Source: Paracoccus albicereus
GTDB taxonomy: Bacteria; Pseudomonadota; Alphaproteobacteria; Rhodobacterales; Rhodobacteraceae
DNA: 64,000 nucleotides
Assembly (NCBI RefSeq): GCF_024359525.1
Contig: NZ_JAKZEU010000001.1
Span: forward strand, 124,001-188,000
Direction: 5' to 3'
This document shows, piece after piece, positions 52,965 to 61,887 of this stretch. Both the position numbers and the translations under genes were made by a program. Each line of letters starts with the position of its first letter. Within the stretch, counting starts at the first letter, position 1. The notes under the pieces are model-generated. The model worked only from the letters and a program-made list of their open reading frames with translations, was not told the DNA's origin and did not search any database.

Positions 52965-53695
52965 TGACGCGATTCCTCCATGCAGCGGCGCATCTCTCGG
53001 ATGGCGGGCCCCAGTCCAATGAAGACGGATTCCGCAATGAGGAAATGGCCGATGTTCAGTTCCGCGATCTCGGGGATGGCTGCGATCGGGCCGACGGTGT
53101 CGAAGGTCAGGCCGTGCCCCGCGTGAACCTCCAGCCCCAGTGAGGCAGCCAGCGCGGCGCCATCCCGCAGGCCCTTCAGTTCTTCGTCTCGCGCAGCATG
53201 ATCGCCGTCGGTGTCGTGGTCGCAATAGGCGCCGGTGTGAAGCTCCACCACCGCAGCGCCGATCCGGGCGGCAGCCTCGATCTGGCGGGGCTGGTGACCG
53301 ATGAACAGCGACACGCGGCTGCCCGCGTCCCGCAGCGGCGCGATGTAATGCGCCAGTGCGTTCTCGTTTCCGGCGACGTCGAGGCCGCCTTCGGTCGTAC
53401 GCTCTTCGCGCTTTTCTGGGACCAGACAGATCGCGTGAGGCTTGTGGCGCAAGGCAATGGTCTGCATCTCGGCGGTCGCCGCCATTTCCAGGTTCAGCGG
53501 CAGGCGCAGCGCTTCCATCAGCGCGTCGATGTCGGCATCGGTGATGTGCCGACGATCCTCGCGCAGATGCGCCGTGATGCCGTCGGCTCCAGCCTCTTCC
53601 GCGATCTGCGCAGCGCGCACGGGATCGGGCCAGGGCGTGCCGCGCGCGTTGCGGATGGTGGCCACGTGGTCGATGTTGACGCCAAGTCGCAGCAT
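52961..53695 (-). CDS. pdxJ: Pyridoxine 5'-phosphate synthase
   Basis: A 244-residue TIM-barrel enzyme condensing 3-amino-1-hydroxyacetone phosphate with deoxyxylulose 5-phosphate. [28 protein letters not shown] is the signature start, then [14 protein letters not shown], catalytic Glu in [11 protein letters not shown], and [19 protein letters not shown] precedes the ATG. The 27-bp gap to ispE suggests the operon extends further upstream. Confidence 0.97.
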   Translation of the reverse strand: MLRLGVNIDHVATIRNARGTPWPDPVRAAQIAEEAGADGITAHLREDRRHITDADIDALMEALRLPLNLEMAATAEMQTIALRHKPHAICLVPEKREERTTEGGLDVAGNENALAHYIAPLRDAGSRVSLFIGHQPRQIEAAARIGAAVVELHTGAYCDHDTDGDHAARDEELKGLRDGAALAASLGLEVHAGHGLTFDTVGPIAAIPEIAELNIGHFLIAESVFIGLGPAIREMRRCMEESRQ

Positions 53696-53722
53696 GACAG
53701 CTCCTTCGTTCTGGCCGTCACC

Positions 53723-54538
53723 TTAGACGGCGGCCGGCCCCTGCGCCAGTTCGGTCGCCACCGCCCACCAGCCACGGCGCGAGAGCGCGGCCGCGGCACG
53801 CGCAGCGGTCGCATCGTCGTCGAAAAGCCCGAAGCAGGTCGCGCCGGATCCCGACATCCGCGACAAACGCGCTCCGTGACTGTCCAATGCGGCCAGCACG
53901 TCCGTGATCGCAGGAACCAACCTCTGCGCCGCAGGCTGGAGGTCGTTGCGTGTTCGCGCAAGCCAGTGCAGCAGCGTGTCTGCGCCGGTCCATTCAGGCT
54001 CGGGCAGCGGCGCGTGGTCGGTCCGGTCGAGGGCGGCGAAGACATTCGGTGTCGATAACGCGACCCCCGGGTTGACCAACACCATCGGCATGGGCGGCAA
54101 CGGCGGGACGGGGTCAAGACGCTCCCCAACGCCCCGCATCCGGGCGGGCCGGCCGGCGAGACAGACGGGAATGTCCGCGCCAAGCCGTTCGGGATCATCA
54201 GGCAGCGAATGGCCAAGTCTTGCAAGGCCGCGCAGCACCGCCGCGGCATCAGCCGATCCACCGCCTATTCCCGACGCGATCGGCAAGTTCTTGGTCAAAT
54301 GGATCGAAGCCTCGGCCCCGGCAAGGCGGGCCGCACGCAGACACAGGTTGTCATCGCCATCGCCAAGACCGATGGCGAACAGCCCGTCGAGCGTCAGCGA
54401 CAGGGGACCATCGGTCAACCGCACTTCGTCGCCGGATCTGGCGAAGGCCACGAGGGAATCGAGAAGGTGATAGCCATCGGCGCGGCGTCCGGTGACATGC
54501 AGCGCCAGATTGATCTTGGCCGGTGCGGCTTCGATCAT
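53723..54538 (-). CDS. ispE: 4-Diphosphocytidyl-2-C-methyl-D-erythritol kinase
   Basis: A 271-residue GHMP kinase of the MEP isoprenoid pathway. APAKINLALHVTGRRADGYHLLDSLV is the substrate-binding start and LPIASGIGGGSADAAAVLR the ATP-binding glycine-serine loop. A third motif, SRMSGSGATCFGLFDD, closes the site. Its start overlaps the TPR gene by 4 bp (ATGA). Confidence 0.96.
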   Translation of the reverse strand: MIEAAPAKINLALHVTGRRADGYHLLDSLVAFARSGDEVRLTDGPLSLTLDGLFAIGLGDGDDNLCLRAARLAGAEASIHLTKNLPIASGIGGGSADAAAVLRGLARLGHSLPDDPERLGADIPVCLAGRPARMRGVGERLDPVPPLPPMPMVLVNPGVALSTPNVFAALDRTDHAPLPEPEWTGADTLLHWLARTRNDLQPAAQRLVPAITDVLAALDSHGARLSRMSGSGATCFGLFDDDATAARAAAALSRRGWWAVATELAQGPAAV

Positions 54539-56475
54539 CCGCCAGGCGTGGCTTCAGTCTCGCCGGCTTCGGCACCTTCCTCCGCTGGGCCGGCATCGGC
54601 TTCGCTGCGTGGTTCCGCCGCGCGACGCGGCGCGGGCGCTTTCGCCTCCTCTGCCAGCACGGCGTCCAGACCACGCTCAAGCTTGTCGCGGATGCGATCG
54701 GGATCGACGTCATCATCGGGCCCAGGGTTCAGCGACAGGGCGCGGCGCCACTGCACCTCCGCCTCGCGCTGGCGACCGACCATCCAGTAGACGTCGCCCA
54801 GATGGTCGTTGACCACCGGATCACCCGACATGGTTAGGACCGCCTGCTCCATCGGCTCGACTGCGTCCTGATAGCGGCCGAGACGGTAGTAAGCCCATGC
54901 GAGCGAGTCCAGAATGTAGCCGTCCGTGGGCGCAAGCTCGACCGCCTGCCGGATCAGTTCCAGCCCCTGTTCCAGATTCTCGTTCCGGTCGATCCAGGAA
55001 TAACCCAGATAGTTCAGCAGGCTCGCCTGATCGGGGCGCAATTGAAGGGCGGCTAGAAAATCGGCCTCGGCCCGGTCGAACTGACCGTTACGCTCCAACG
55101 CGATGCCGCGCGCATAAAGCGGGAACCAGCGCGCATCGCCAGCATCCTCGCCCAAAAGCTCCAGCGCGCGATCATAGGCGGGGATCGCATCGCCGAACTT
55201 GTTCTGCTGGCGCAGCACATCGCCTTTTGCGATCCACGCCTGCGGCAGGTCGGGATTGGCTTCGGTCAGCGCATTCGCTGCAGCCTCGGCCTCTTCGTAA
55301 CGATCGGCGCGGGACAGCGCGTCGATGCGCGACAGTTCAGCGATGGGACGAACCTCGCCCATTTCGCGGAGCGCGGTGAATTCGGCTTCGGCCAGATCCA
55401 GCTGTTGATGGGCCATCAGAAGCTGGGCGACCATCAGCCGCGCCTCGATCAGATCGGGCGCTATCCAGGCGCCCAGCCGGGCATGGATCAGTGACAGAGG
55501 CTCGGGCTCGGCACCCTGCATCAGTGCGGTCGCGAAGGTCAGGAAGACCTGTGCGATCCCGTCCTGCGGCGTGTCGATCACGTCGAACGCGACCGGCTCG
55601 TCGGATTGCAGTCGCTCACGCAGCGCCAGCAGCGCGGGCTCGGCCTCGACCCCGGGCACGGAATCAAGCAGAGCGACCGCCTCGTCGCGACGGTCGAGCT
55701 GTGCCAGCACCTGTGCATGAACGATGTAGCCCAGGATATGCGCGCCGGTCTCCTGATCCTGAAGCAGGCTTTCGGCGCCCTCGAAATCCCCTGCCAGCGC
55801 ACGTGCCAAGGCCAGATGGTAATTGACCATCGGCGCCGCGCCCTGAACCGAAGTCAGCGCCTCGAAATCGGCCATCGCCTCGGAGGCGCGTCCTGCGCCC
55901 AACTCGGCCCAGGCCCGCAACATCCCGTCCAGAAGCTCGGGCCCCTGAGGGCTGGCCTCGGTCGGGGCGTCGCTGCCCAGAAGGTCCAGCAACGCCTGCC
56001 AATCCCCCTCACGGGCCAGCCGCGCGCGATCTACGAGGCCGGACAATTCGGTGCGCCCGTTTTGATCGGACATGGTCTGCGCCAGCGAGACCGCGCGGTC
56101 GATCTGTCCCGCCGAGATCAGCGCGACCAGCGCGGAATCCTGAAGATACCGATTGCCGGGGTCGTTCTGGACCGCGACCTGATAATAGCGCGCCGCCGCC
56201 AGAAAATCGTTCTGCACCGCTGCCATGCGCGCGGCCAGATAGGGACCGGCCAGACCGTAGGTCAGCGGGGCGCCTTCCACCGGCTCTGCCGGCGCCTCGC
56301 CACTCTGCGTCGCTGTCTCGGGCTCTGCCGCGGGCGCGGCTGGCGGCTGCGCGGGCGCGCCGTCCTGCGCGCCCTGCTGTGCGGTGGGACGCGGCGGGGG
56401 CGGTTCCTGCGCTGCAGCGGGCAGCGCGGTCGCGGCCAGAAGGGCCGTGGTCAGCAATAGGCGGCTCAGGGTCAA
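54535..56475 (-). CDS. Exported TPR-repeat protein
   Basis: A 646-residue protein with a signal peptide (MTLSRLLLTTALLAATALPAAA), a Pro/Ala/Glu-rich linker of about 50 residues, and many tetratricopeptide repeats, e.g. ARYYQVAVQNDPGNRYLQDSALVALISAGQ and ADFLAALQLRPDQASLLNYLGYSWIDRNENLEQGLELIRQAVELAPTDGYILDSLAWAYYRLGRYQDAV. The C-terminus is again Ala/Glu/Pro-rich. Such proteins act as scaffolds in envelope assembly or export; the partner is unknown. Neighbour to ispE, translationally coupled. Confidence 0.88.
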   Translation of the reverse strand: MTLSRLLLTTALLAATALPAAAQEPPPPRPTAQQGAQDGAPAQPPAAPAAEPETATQSGEAPAEPVEGAPLTYGLAGPYLAARMAAVQNDFLAAARYYQVAVQNDPGNRYLQDSALVALISAGQIDRAVSLAQTMSDQNGRTELSGLVDRARLAREGDWQALLDLLGSDAPTEASPQGPELLDGMLRAWAELGAGRASEAMADFEALTSVQGAAPMVNYHLALARALAGDFEGAESLLQDQETGAHILGYIVHAQVLAQLDRRDEAVALLDSVPGVEAEPALLALRERLQSDEPVAFDVIDTPQDGIAQVFLTFATALMQGAEPEPLSLIHARLGAWIAPDLIEARLMVAQLLMAHQQLDLAEAEFTALREMGEVRPIAELSRIDALSRADRYEEAEAAANALTEANPDLPQAWIAKGDVLRQQNKFGDAIPAYDRALELLGEDAGDARWFPLYARGIALERNGQFDRAEADFLAALQLRPDQASLLNYLGYSWIDRNENLEQGLELIRQAVELAPTDGYILDSLAWAYYRLGRYQDAVEPMEQAVLTMSGDPVVNDHLGDVYWMVGRQREAEVQWRRALSLNPGPDDDVDPDRIRDKLERGLDAVLAEEAKAPAPRRAAEPRSEADAGPAEEGAEAGETEATPGG

Positions 56476-56580
56476 GTCATCCGTCCGGGTTGATCACGTT
56501 GGCTTGGGCCGAACCCTAGCCGCAGCGCTGCGCCGGGGCAACGTCACCCCATCACGCGCGCTTCACTTCTTCGGGTGGCC

Positions 56581-58236
56581 CTACATGTTGGGATAGTTCG
56601 GCCCGTCACCGCCCTGAGGGGTGGTCCAGACGATGTTCTGGCTGGGATCCTTGATGTCGCAGGTCTTGCAGTGGACGCAGTTCTGGAAATTGATGACGAA
56701 CCGCTCCTCGCCGCCCTCCTCGACCACCTCGTAGACTGCCGCCGGACAATAGCGCTGTGCGGGCTCGGCATAGACGGGCAGGTTCACCCCGATCGGAATG
56801 GACGGATCGCGCAGCTTCAGATGGCAGGGCTGGCTTTCCTCGTGGTTGGTGAAGCTGAAGCTGACATTGGTCAGACGGTCGAAGCTGAGCTTGCCGTCCG
56901 GCTTGGGATAGGCGATCGGGGTGTAATCCGCAGCCTTGCCGGTCGCGGCGGCGTCGGATTTTCCGTGCGACCAGGTTCCCAGCGGATTCCAGCCCGTCAG
57001 GTTCGCGACCCACATGTCGAACCCGCCAAGCGCAAGGCTGGCCCACAATCCCATCTTCGACCAGATCGGCTTGACGTTGCGAACGCGGCTCAGATCCTTG
57101 CCGATCGCGCCACCGCGAACGGCGTCATCGTAGGTGGCCAGCCGATCACCCTCACGCCCGTCCTTCAGCGCGGCAGCGGCCGCATCCGCAGCCTCGATCC
57201 CCGAGAGCATCGCGTTGTGGTTGCCCTTGATCCGCGGCACGTTCACCAGCCCGGCGGAACAACCCAACAGAACGCCGCCGTCGAACGACAGCTGCGGGAT
57301 CGACTGCCAGCCACCCTCGCTGATCGCCCGCGCGCCGTAGGCCACTCGCTTGCCGCCTTCCAGCAGGTCAGCCACCATCGGATGGTGCTTGAAGCGCTGG
57401 AATTCCAGGTAGGGATTCACATAGGGGTTCTGGTAATTCAGGTGGACGACGAAACCGACCAGCACCTGATTGTTCTCGAAATGATAGATGAAGCTGCCGC
57501 CTCCAGCATTCTTGCCAAGGGGCCAGCCCATCGTGTGAACGACGCGGCCCTGCTGGAATTTCTCGGGCGAAACCTCCCAGATCTCTTTCATGCCAAGGCC
57601 GAATTTCTGCGGATCATGGCCGTCCGACAGGTTCAGCCGGGCCATGATCTCTTTGGCGAGCGATCCGCGAACGCCCTCGGCGATGAAGACGTACTTGCCG
57701 TGAAGCTCCATCCCCGGCTCGTATTGCGGGCCGGGTGTGCCATCGGCGTTCAGACCCATCTCGCCCGCGACGACACCCTTCACCCGATCCCCATCCCACA
57801 CGACAGCGCTTGCGGCCATCCCGGGAAAGATCTCGACCTCAAGCGCCTCGGCCTGCTCGGCCAGCCAGCGGCAGACATTGCCCATGCTGACGATGTAGTT
57901 GCCGTGGTTCGACATCAGCGGCGGCATCGGCCAGTTCGGAACACGAACCTCGCCCGCTTCGCCCAGCACAAAGAAGTTGTCGTCGGTCACCTCGGTCGTG
58001 ACAGGGGCGCCCTTTTCGCGCCAATCGGGGATCAGCTGGTCAAGTCCCGAAGGGTCCAGCACCGCGCCTGACAGGATGTGGGCGCCGATCTCGGACCCCT
58101 TTTCCAGCACGACGACCGATATCTCGGGGTCGATCTGCTTCAGCCGGATCGCTGCCGAAAGCCCCGCAGGACCACCGCCGACGATCACGACGTCGTATTC
58201 CATCGATTCGCGGCTTATCGCGGCTTCGTCAGTCAT
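56581..58236 (-). CDS. Electron-transfer flavoprotein-ubiquinone oxidoreductase
   Basis: A 551-residue inner-membrane-associated flavoprotein that passes electrons from ETF (fatty acid and amino acid oxidation, and others) to ubiquinone. VVIVGGGPAGLSAAIRLKQ binds FAD. The C-terminal ferredoxin-like part has CPAAVYEVV and FQNCVHCKTCDIKDPSQNI holding one [4Fe-4S] cluster, ending in the typical GGDGPNYPNM. The start at 58236 gives MTDEAAISRESMEYD; the longer frame crosses greA antisense. It is divergent from greA across 225 bp. Confidence 0.97.
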   Translation of the reverse strand: MTDEAAISRESMEYDVVIVGGGPAGLSAAIRLKQIDPEISVVVLEKGSEIGAHILSGAVLDPSGLDQLIPDWREKGAPVTTEVTDDNFFVLGEAGEVRVPNWPMPPLMSNHGNYIVSMGNVCRWLAEQAEALEVEIFPGMAASAVVWDGDRVKGVVAGEMGLNADGTPGPQYEPGMELHGKYVFIAEGVRGSLAKEIMARLNLSDGHDPQKFGLGMKEIWEVSPEKFQQGRVVHTMGWPLGKNAGGGSFIYHFENNQVLVGFVVHLNYQNPYVNPYLEFQRFKHHPMVADLLEGGKRVAYGARAISEGGWQSIPQLSFDGGVLLGCSAGLVNVPRIKGNHNAMLSGIEAADAAAAALKDGREGDRLATYDDAVRGGAIGKDLSRVRNVKPIWSKMGLWASLALGGFDMWVANLTGWNPLGTWSHGKSDAAATGKAADYTPIAYPKPDGKLSFDRLTNVSFSFTNHEESQPCHLKLRDPSIPIGVNLPVYAEPAQRYCPAAVYEVVEEGGEERFVINFQNCVHCKTCDIKDPSQNIVWTTPQGGDGPNYPNM

Positions 58237-58385
58237 GGCGGGCGATCCTTCGCTGGCATCTGGCGAACACAGCAGTAAACGCCATGTCTCCCTGGGGCAA
58301 TCGTGACGGTAGGGCGATTTTCGCCGGCCGGCGCATCGGCTCTTGCATAAGGCGCGCGCCCGCATCAGGCTGAAGACCGAATTCG

Positions 58386-58412
58386 CGCCCCTGCCACCTG
58401 CTGGCGGGGGCG
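58386..58412 (+). promoter_or_regulatory. Leader hairpin 50 bp before greA
   Basis: CGCCCCTGCCA (58386-58396) can pair with TGGCGGGGGCG (58402-58412) over a 5-nt loop, giving 11 pairs including one G-U. It is in the right place for a greA leader structure. The rest of the 225-bp ETF-QO/greA gap contains the 12-bp palindrome CGCCGGCCGGCG (58322-58333) and nothing else clear. Confidence 0.45.
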
Positions 58413-58461
58413 TTCGGTTACATCGACCGGGTTGGACGAGATCCGGAAGGGAAAGACGCGC

Positions 58462-58932
58462 ATGGACAAGATACCGATGACCCGCGCCGGCCATCAGGCG
58501 CTCGACGCAGAGCTTCGCGACCTGAAAGCGAATGAACGCCCCGCGGTGATCCGCCAGATCGCCGAAGCGCGCGAACACGGCGACCTGTCGGAAAACGCCG
58601 AGTATCACGCGGCACGCGAAAAGCAGAGCTTCATCGAGGGCCGGATCAAGGAGCTCGAAGGGCTTCTGGGCCGCGCAGAGGTCATCGACCCGAAGAAGCT
58701 GTCGGGCGCGATCAAGTTCGGCGCGACCGTCGATCTGGTCGATGAAGATACCGACGAGGAGAAGACCTATCAGATCGTCGGCGAGGCCGAGGCGGATCTG
58801 GAGCGCGGCCTTCTGAACCTGAAATCGCCGCTGGCACGCGCGCTGATTGGCAAGGAGACCGGCGATTCGGTCGAGGTGACGACGCCTGGCGGACAGCGCA
58901 GCTACGAAATCCTCGACGTGCGCTACGAGTGA
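58462..58932 (+). CDS. greA: Transcription elongation factor GreA
   Basis: A 156-residue factor that rescues backtracked RNA polymerase by stimulating transcript cleavage. The coiled-coil tip [18 protein letters not shown] carries the acidic residues, and the C-terminal domain ends [16 protein letters not shown]. The start at 58462 is preferred because GGAAGGGA lies just upstream; an in-frame start at 58432 would add 10 residues. The stop TGA shares its last base with the ATG of the next gene. Confidence 0.97.
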   Translation: MDKIPMTRAGHQALDAELRDLKANERPAVIRQIAEAREHGDLSENAEYHAAREKQSFIEGRIKELEGLLGRAEVIDPKKLSGAIKFGATVDLVDEDTDEEKTYQIVGEAEADLERGLLNLKSPLARALIGKETGDSVEVTTPGGQRSYEILDVRYE

Positions 58933-59843
58933 TGGGCGCGGGTGACCGCATCCGTGCGCTAATGGAGAGCGGACGCGCCACGACGCTGGGGCTTGCCGCC
59001 ACTGCCGTGTGGCTGCTGCTCGTGCTGCTGTTCTGGTGGCTGGGATCGTCACCCGACGCAGCCCAGGGTGGGCTGGCGCGGCTTGCGTCGGTCGTGGCTG
59101 TGGTCCTGCCGCTGGTCCTGATCTGGACGGCTGTCGGTCTGGTTCAGGCCATCGCCACGCTTCGGGCGGAGGCCGATGATCTGTACGAGCGTCTATCGCA
59201 GATGCGGGGGGCCGGTCGCGAACCCACTTCGCGGCCTGCGCCGCCTCCGCCCGCCGCAGAAGCGCCGCGCAGCGTCCCCGTGGCCGCACGTCCCGCCCCC
59301 GCCGCGCCTGTCCGGGCACCGGCCACCGACAGCCGCCAGACCGCGTTGCGTTTCGAGACACCCGAATCCGAGGCCGTCGCAACGGCCGATCTGATCCGTG
59401 CGCTGGATTTCCCCGACGGACCGGACGATGCGGAGGGGATTGCCGCCCTGCGCCAGGCGCTGCGCGATCACGACGCGGCGCGTGTTCTGCGGTCCGCGCA
59501 GGATGTTGTCACGCTTCTGGCCGCCGGCGACATCTATATGGACGACGTGACGCCGGGACCGGCCGATGTCGCCTTGTGGCGGCGCTTCGGGGATGGCGTT
59601 CGCGGCGCGGGCGTCGGCGGCATGGCCACCGTGAACGATGACGCCATGATGGACGGCGTTGCGGCCATGCTGAAGGGTGACGAGATTTTCCGCGACGTCG
59701 CGCATCATTTCCTGCGTCACTTCGATCTCGCGCTGGTGCGCTGGCTGCCGCGCCTATCGGATGACGAGATCGAGGCGCTGGCGCGGACCCGCTCAGCCCT
59801 GGCCTTCGTCGTCATTGGAAGGGTGACGGGTATCTTCGGCTGA
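58932..59843 (+). CDS. Conserved membrane protein after greA, unknown function
   Basis: A 303-residue protein with two transmembrane helices near the N-terminus (TTLGLAATAVWLLLVLLFWW and LASVVAVVLPLVLIWTAVGLV), a short coiled coil (IATLRAEADDLYERLSQM), a Pro/Ala-rich linker (about 100-145) and a soluble helical domain. I cannot name a family with certainty; the layout is common in Rhodobacterales. It overlaps the greA stop by one base and so is translationally coupled. Confidence 0.75.
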   Translation: MGAGDRIRALMESGRATTLGLAATAVWLLLVLLFWWLGSSPDAAQGGLARLASVVAVVLPLVLIWTAVGLVQAIATLRAEADDLYERLSQMRGAGREPTSRPAPPPPAAEAPRSVPVAARPAPAAPVRAPATDSRQTALRFETPESEAVATADLIRALDFPDGPDDAEGIAALRQALRDHDAARVLRSAQDVVTLLAAGDIYMDDVTPGPADVALWRRFGDGVRGAGVGGMATVNDDAMMDGVAAMLKGDEIFRDVAHHFLRHFDLALVRWLPRLSDDEIEALARTRSALAFVVIGRVTGIFG

Positions 59844-59921
59844 TCGCGTCAGTCAGCCTTGCCAGCGGCGATCGGGCGTGACACCAAGGCCCGACCTCGT
59901 TGCCCCGTCGGATTTCATCCC

Positions 59922-60719
59922 ATGGCACCCCCCATTCCGCATCGCCCAGAGATCGCGCCTGACGCGCCGAGCGCCGCGCGCAAGCCGGTCGATCCGCGAA
60001 GCACGCGCCAGATTTTCACCGCCGGCCTGATCCAGGCCGCGCCGCTGATGCTGGTGATTGTACCGTTCGCGATGCTCTTCGGCGTCGTCGGCAGCGATGC
60101 CGGTCTGAGCCTGGCCCAGATCATGGGTTTTTCGACGCTCGTGCTGGCGGGTGCGTCACAGTTCACCGCCGTCCAGCTGATCAACGACAACGTGCCGCTG
60201 GTTCTGATCTTCATCTCTGCGCTGGCGGTGAACCTGCGCATGGCGATGTATTCGGCCTCGCTCGTGCCTTGGTACGGGCAGGCGGGATTGCGCGATCGTG
60301 CGCTGATGTCTTTCCTGCTGGTCGATCAGACCTATGTGCTGGGGCTGGCCTTTTCCGAGGCCAATCCCGACACGACGCTGCGCCAGCGCCTGGCCTATTT
60401 CCACGGCACCGCGCTGCCGATCTGCCTTGGCTGGGTGGTCTTCACCTATGTCGGCGTTGCGGTCGGCAATCTGATCCCGGAAAGCTGGCCGCTGGACTTC
60501 GCGCTGCCGATCACCTTCCTTGCGATGATCGCGCCGATGCTGCGGACCAGCGCGCATCGCCTGGCGGCGCTGACGGCGGTCGTCGTCGCGCTGCTGCTGG
60601 TCTGGATGCCATCAGGTCTGGGTCTTCTGATCGCCTCGGGCGCCGGCATGGCGGTCGGGGCCTGGGTCGAGACGCGCGCCGAACGAAGCCACGCGGTTCG
60701 CAGTGAGGCCGGGACATGA
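59922..60719 (+). CDS. azlC: AzlC-family branched-chain amino acid exporter subunit
   Basis: A 265-residue membrane protein of the AzlC family (large subunit of the LIV-E exporter type). Segments IVPFAMLFGVVGSDAGLSLAQIMGFSTLVLAGASQFTAVQLI and LRMAMYSASLVPWYGQAGLR are signatures. About seven hydrophobic helices follow a 35-residue soluble N-terminus. It overlaps azlD by 4 bp (ATGA). Substrate assignment to branched-chain amino acids is by family. Confidence 0.92.
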   Translation: MAPPIPHRPEIAPDAPSAARKPVDPRSTRQIFTAGLIQAAPLMLVIVPFAMLFGVVGSDAGLSLAQIMGFSTLVLAGASQFTAVQLINDNVPLVLIFISALAVNLRMAMYSASLVPWYGQAGLRDRALMSFLLVDQTYVLGLAFSEANPDTTLRQRLAYFHGTALPICLGWVVFTYVGVAVGNLIPESWPLDFALPITFLAMIAPMLRTSAHRLAALTAVVVALLLVWMPSGLGLLIASGAGMAVGAWVETRAERSHAVRSEAGT

Positions 60720-61039
60720 GCGACGCGACGATCTGGTTCGTCATCATCGTGCTGGGGATCGGGACATTCCTGATCCGATTCTCGTTTCTCGGCGCGCTCG
60801 GAAATCGGCCGCTGCCGCCGGTCGTTCTGCGCCTGCTGCGCTATACCCCGGTCGCGGTCCTGCCCGCGCTGGTCGCACCGCTGGTAGTCTGGCCGCAAGC
60901 GACGGGCGGTGAAACCGACCCCGCGCGGCTTTCGGCGGCGATCGTCACGGTGCTGGTCGGCGTCGTCGCCCGCAGTATGATGGCCGCCATCGCGGCAGGC
61001 GCCATCACGCTGGTGGGCATGCTTCAGTTTCTGGGATAG
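60716..61039 (+). CDS. azlD: AzlD-family exporter small subunit
   Basis: A 107-residue membrane protein with four short hydrophobic helices; GIGTFLIRFSFLGALGNRPLPPVVLRLLRYTPVAVLPALVAPLVV is the typical AzlD pattern. It forms an exporter with AzlC and is translationally coupled to it. Its 3' end overlaps the convergent lipoprotein gene by 16 bp. Confidence 0.93.
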   Translation: MSDATIWFVIIVLGIGTFLIRFSFLGALGNRPLPPVVLRLLRYTPVAVLPALVAPLVVWPQATGGETDPARLSAAIVTVLVGVVARSMMAAIAAGAITLVGMLQFLG

Positions 61040-61650
61040 CCGACGACGACGCCGTCCTTCTGGCGCAGCAACACATCGTGGTTGTTGGCCGGATCGCCGT
61101 CCTGATGGCGACGCGAGGTCACGTTCGGCAAGGTCAGGAACCAGTTGCGCAGCTTGATCGGCGAGAAGCCCGACGGCGCGCCCTCGAAACCCGGCACGCG
61201 CTGAAGGACCGAACCGGTCGCGACGGCGCAGAAGCTTTTGTTGACAGCGCCCTGTGCCTCGGCCGCACGGATCGCCTGCTCCGCGACGGCGGGCGAGACG
61301 ATCACCGTGTCCTCGGCGACCCAATAGGTCGAGCGGGCATGGTAATCGATGTAGAAATTCTTGAAGTTCGGCGTGATCCCGTAAAGCACGTCGTTGCGTT
61401 CGGGGATGCGCGGATGGCGCCAGCTACCGGCCGGGTCGAAGATGACCCGCTGGCTGCCGTTGATCATCAGCGCGGAATGACCGCCTTCGCCGCGCGGAAT
61501 TCCGATCACCGTGAACAGCGTGATCGAGGGCGGTTCGTCGGCGACATAGCGCGCCGCGCGCACAGCCTCGTCGCTGGCCCAGATGTTTTGCGCACCGCAG
61601 GCCGACAGGGCGGCGGGCAGTGCAGCGGCAAGGAAGACGCGTCGCTTCAT
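61024..61650 (-). CDS. Putative lipoprotein of unknown function
   Basis: A 208-residue exported protein with MKRRVFLAAALPAALSAC, a lipobox with the modified cysteine at 18. A central region (LFTVIGIPRGEGGHSALMINGSQRVIFDPAGSWRHP) resembles papain-fold/NlpC-type or DUF4105-like sequence because of the GGHSALM and FDPAGSW pieces, but I cannot assign catalytic residues firmly. Overlaps azlD by 16 bp at its 3' end. Confidence 0.7.
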   Translation of the reverse strand: MKRRVFLAAALPAALSACGAQNIWASDEAVRAARYVADEPPSITLFTVIGIPRGEGGHSALMINGSQRVIFDPAGSWRHPRIPERNDVLYGITPNFKNFYIDYHARSTYWVAEDTVIVSPAVAEQAIRAAEAQGAVNKSFCAVATGSVLQRVPGFEGAPSGFSPIKLRNWFLTLPNVTSRRHQDGDPANNHDVLLRQKDGVVVGYPRN

Positions 61651-61682
61651 CTATCGAAATTCATTCTATCGAGGCGCGGCGG

Positions 61683-61835
61683 TCAGGAATTGACCAGCGC
61701 CATGAAGATCAATGACAGCAGCGACAGGATCACGCCCCAGGTCAACAGCTTGATGAAACCGGCAAATGTCTTGCGATGCTCGGTGATGTCCATCGAGCCT
61801 TGCTCGTGTTCGTCGATCTCGTGATGGCCTGCCAT
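61683..61835 (-). CDS. ctaH: aa3-type cytochrome c oxidase subunit IV
   Basis: A 50-residue single-pass membrane protein beginning MAGHHEIDEHEQGSMDITEH, then KTFAGFIKLLTWGVILSLLSLIFMALVNS. Both the soluble N-terminus (MDIxxHxxTF) and the helix match the small fourth subunit of Paracoccus-type cytochrome aa3. Its function in the complex is unclear. It is 47 bp before the lipoprotein gene; an upstream extension of the frame is not conserved. Confidence 0.9.
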   Translation of the reverse strand: MAGHHEIDEHEQGSMDITEHRKTFAGFIKLLTWGVILSLLSLIFMALVNS

Positions 61836-61887
61836 GGGATCCCTCGTGGTTCTCTGCAATGTCCGATAGCGGATCGATGCGCGCCTG

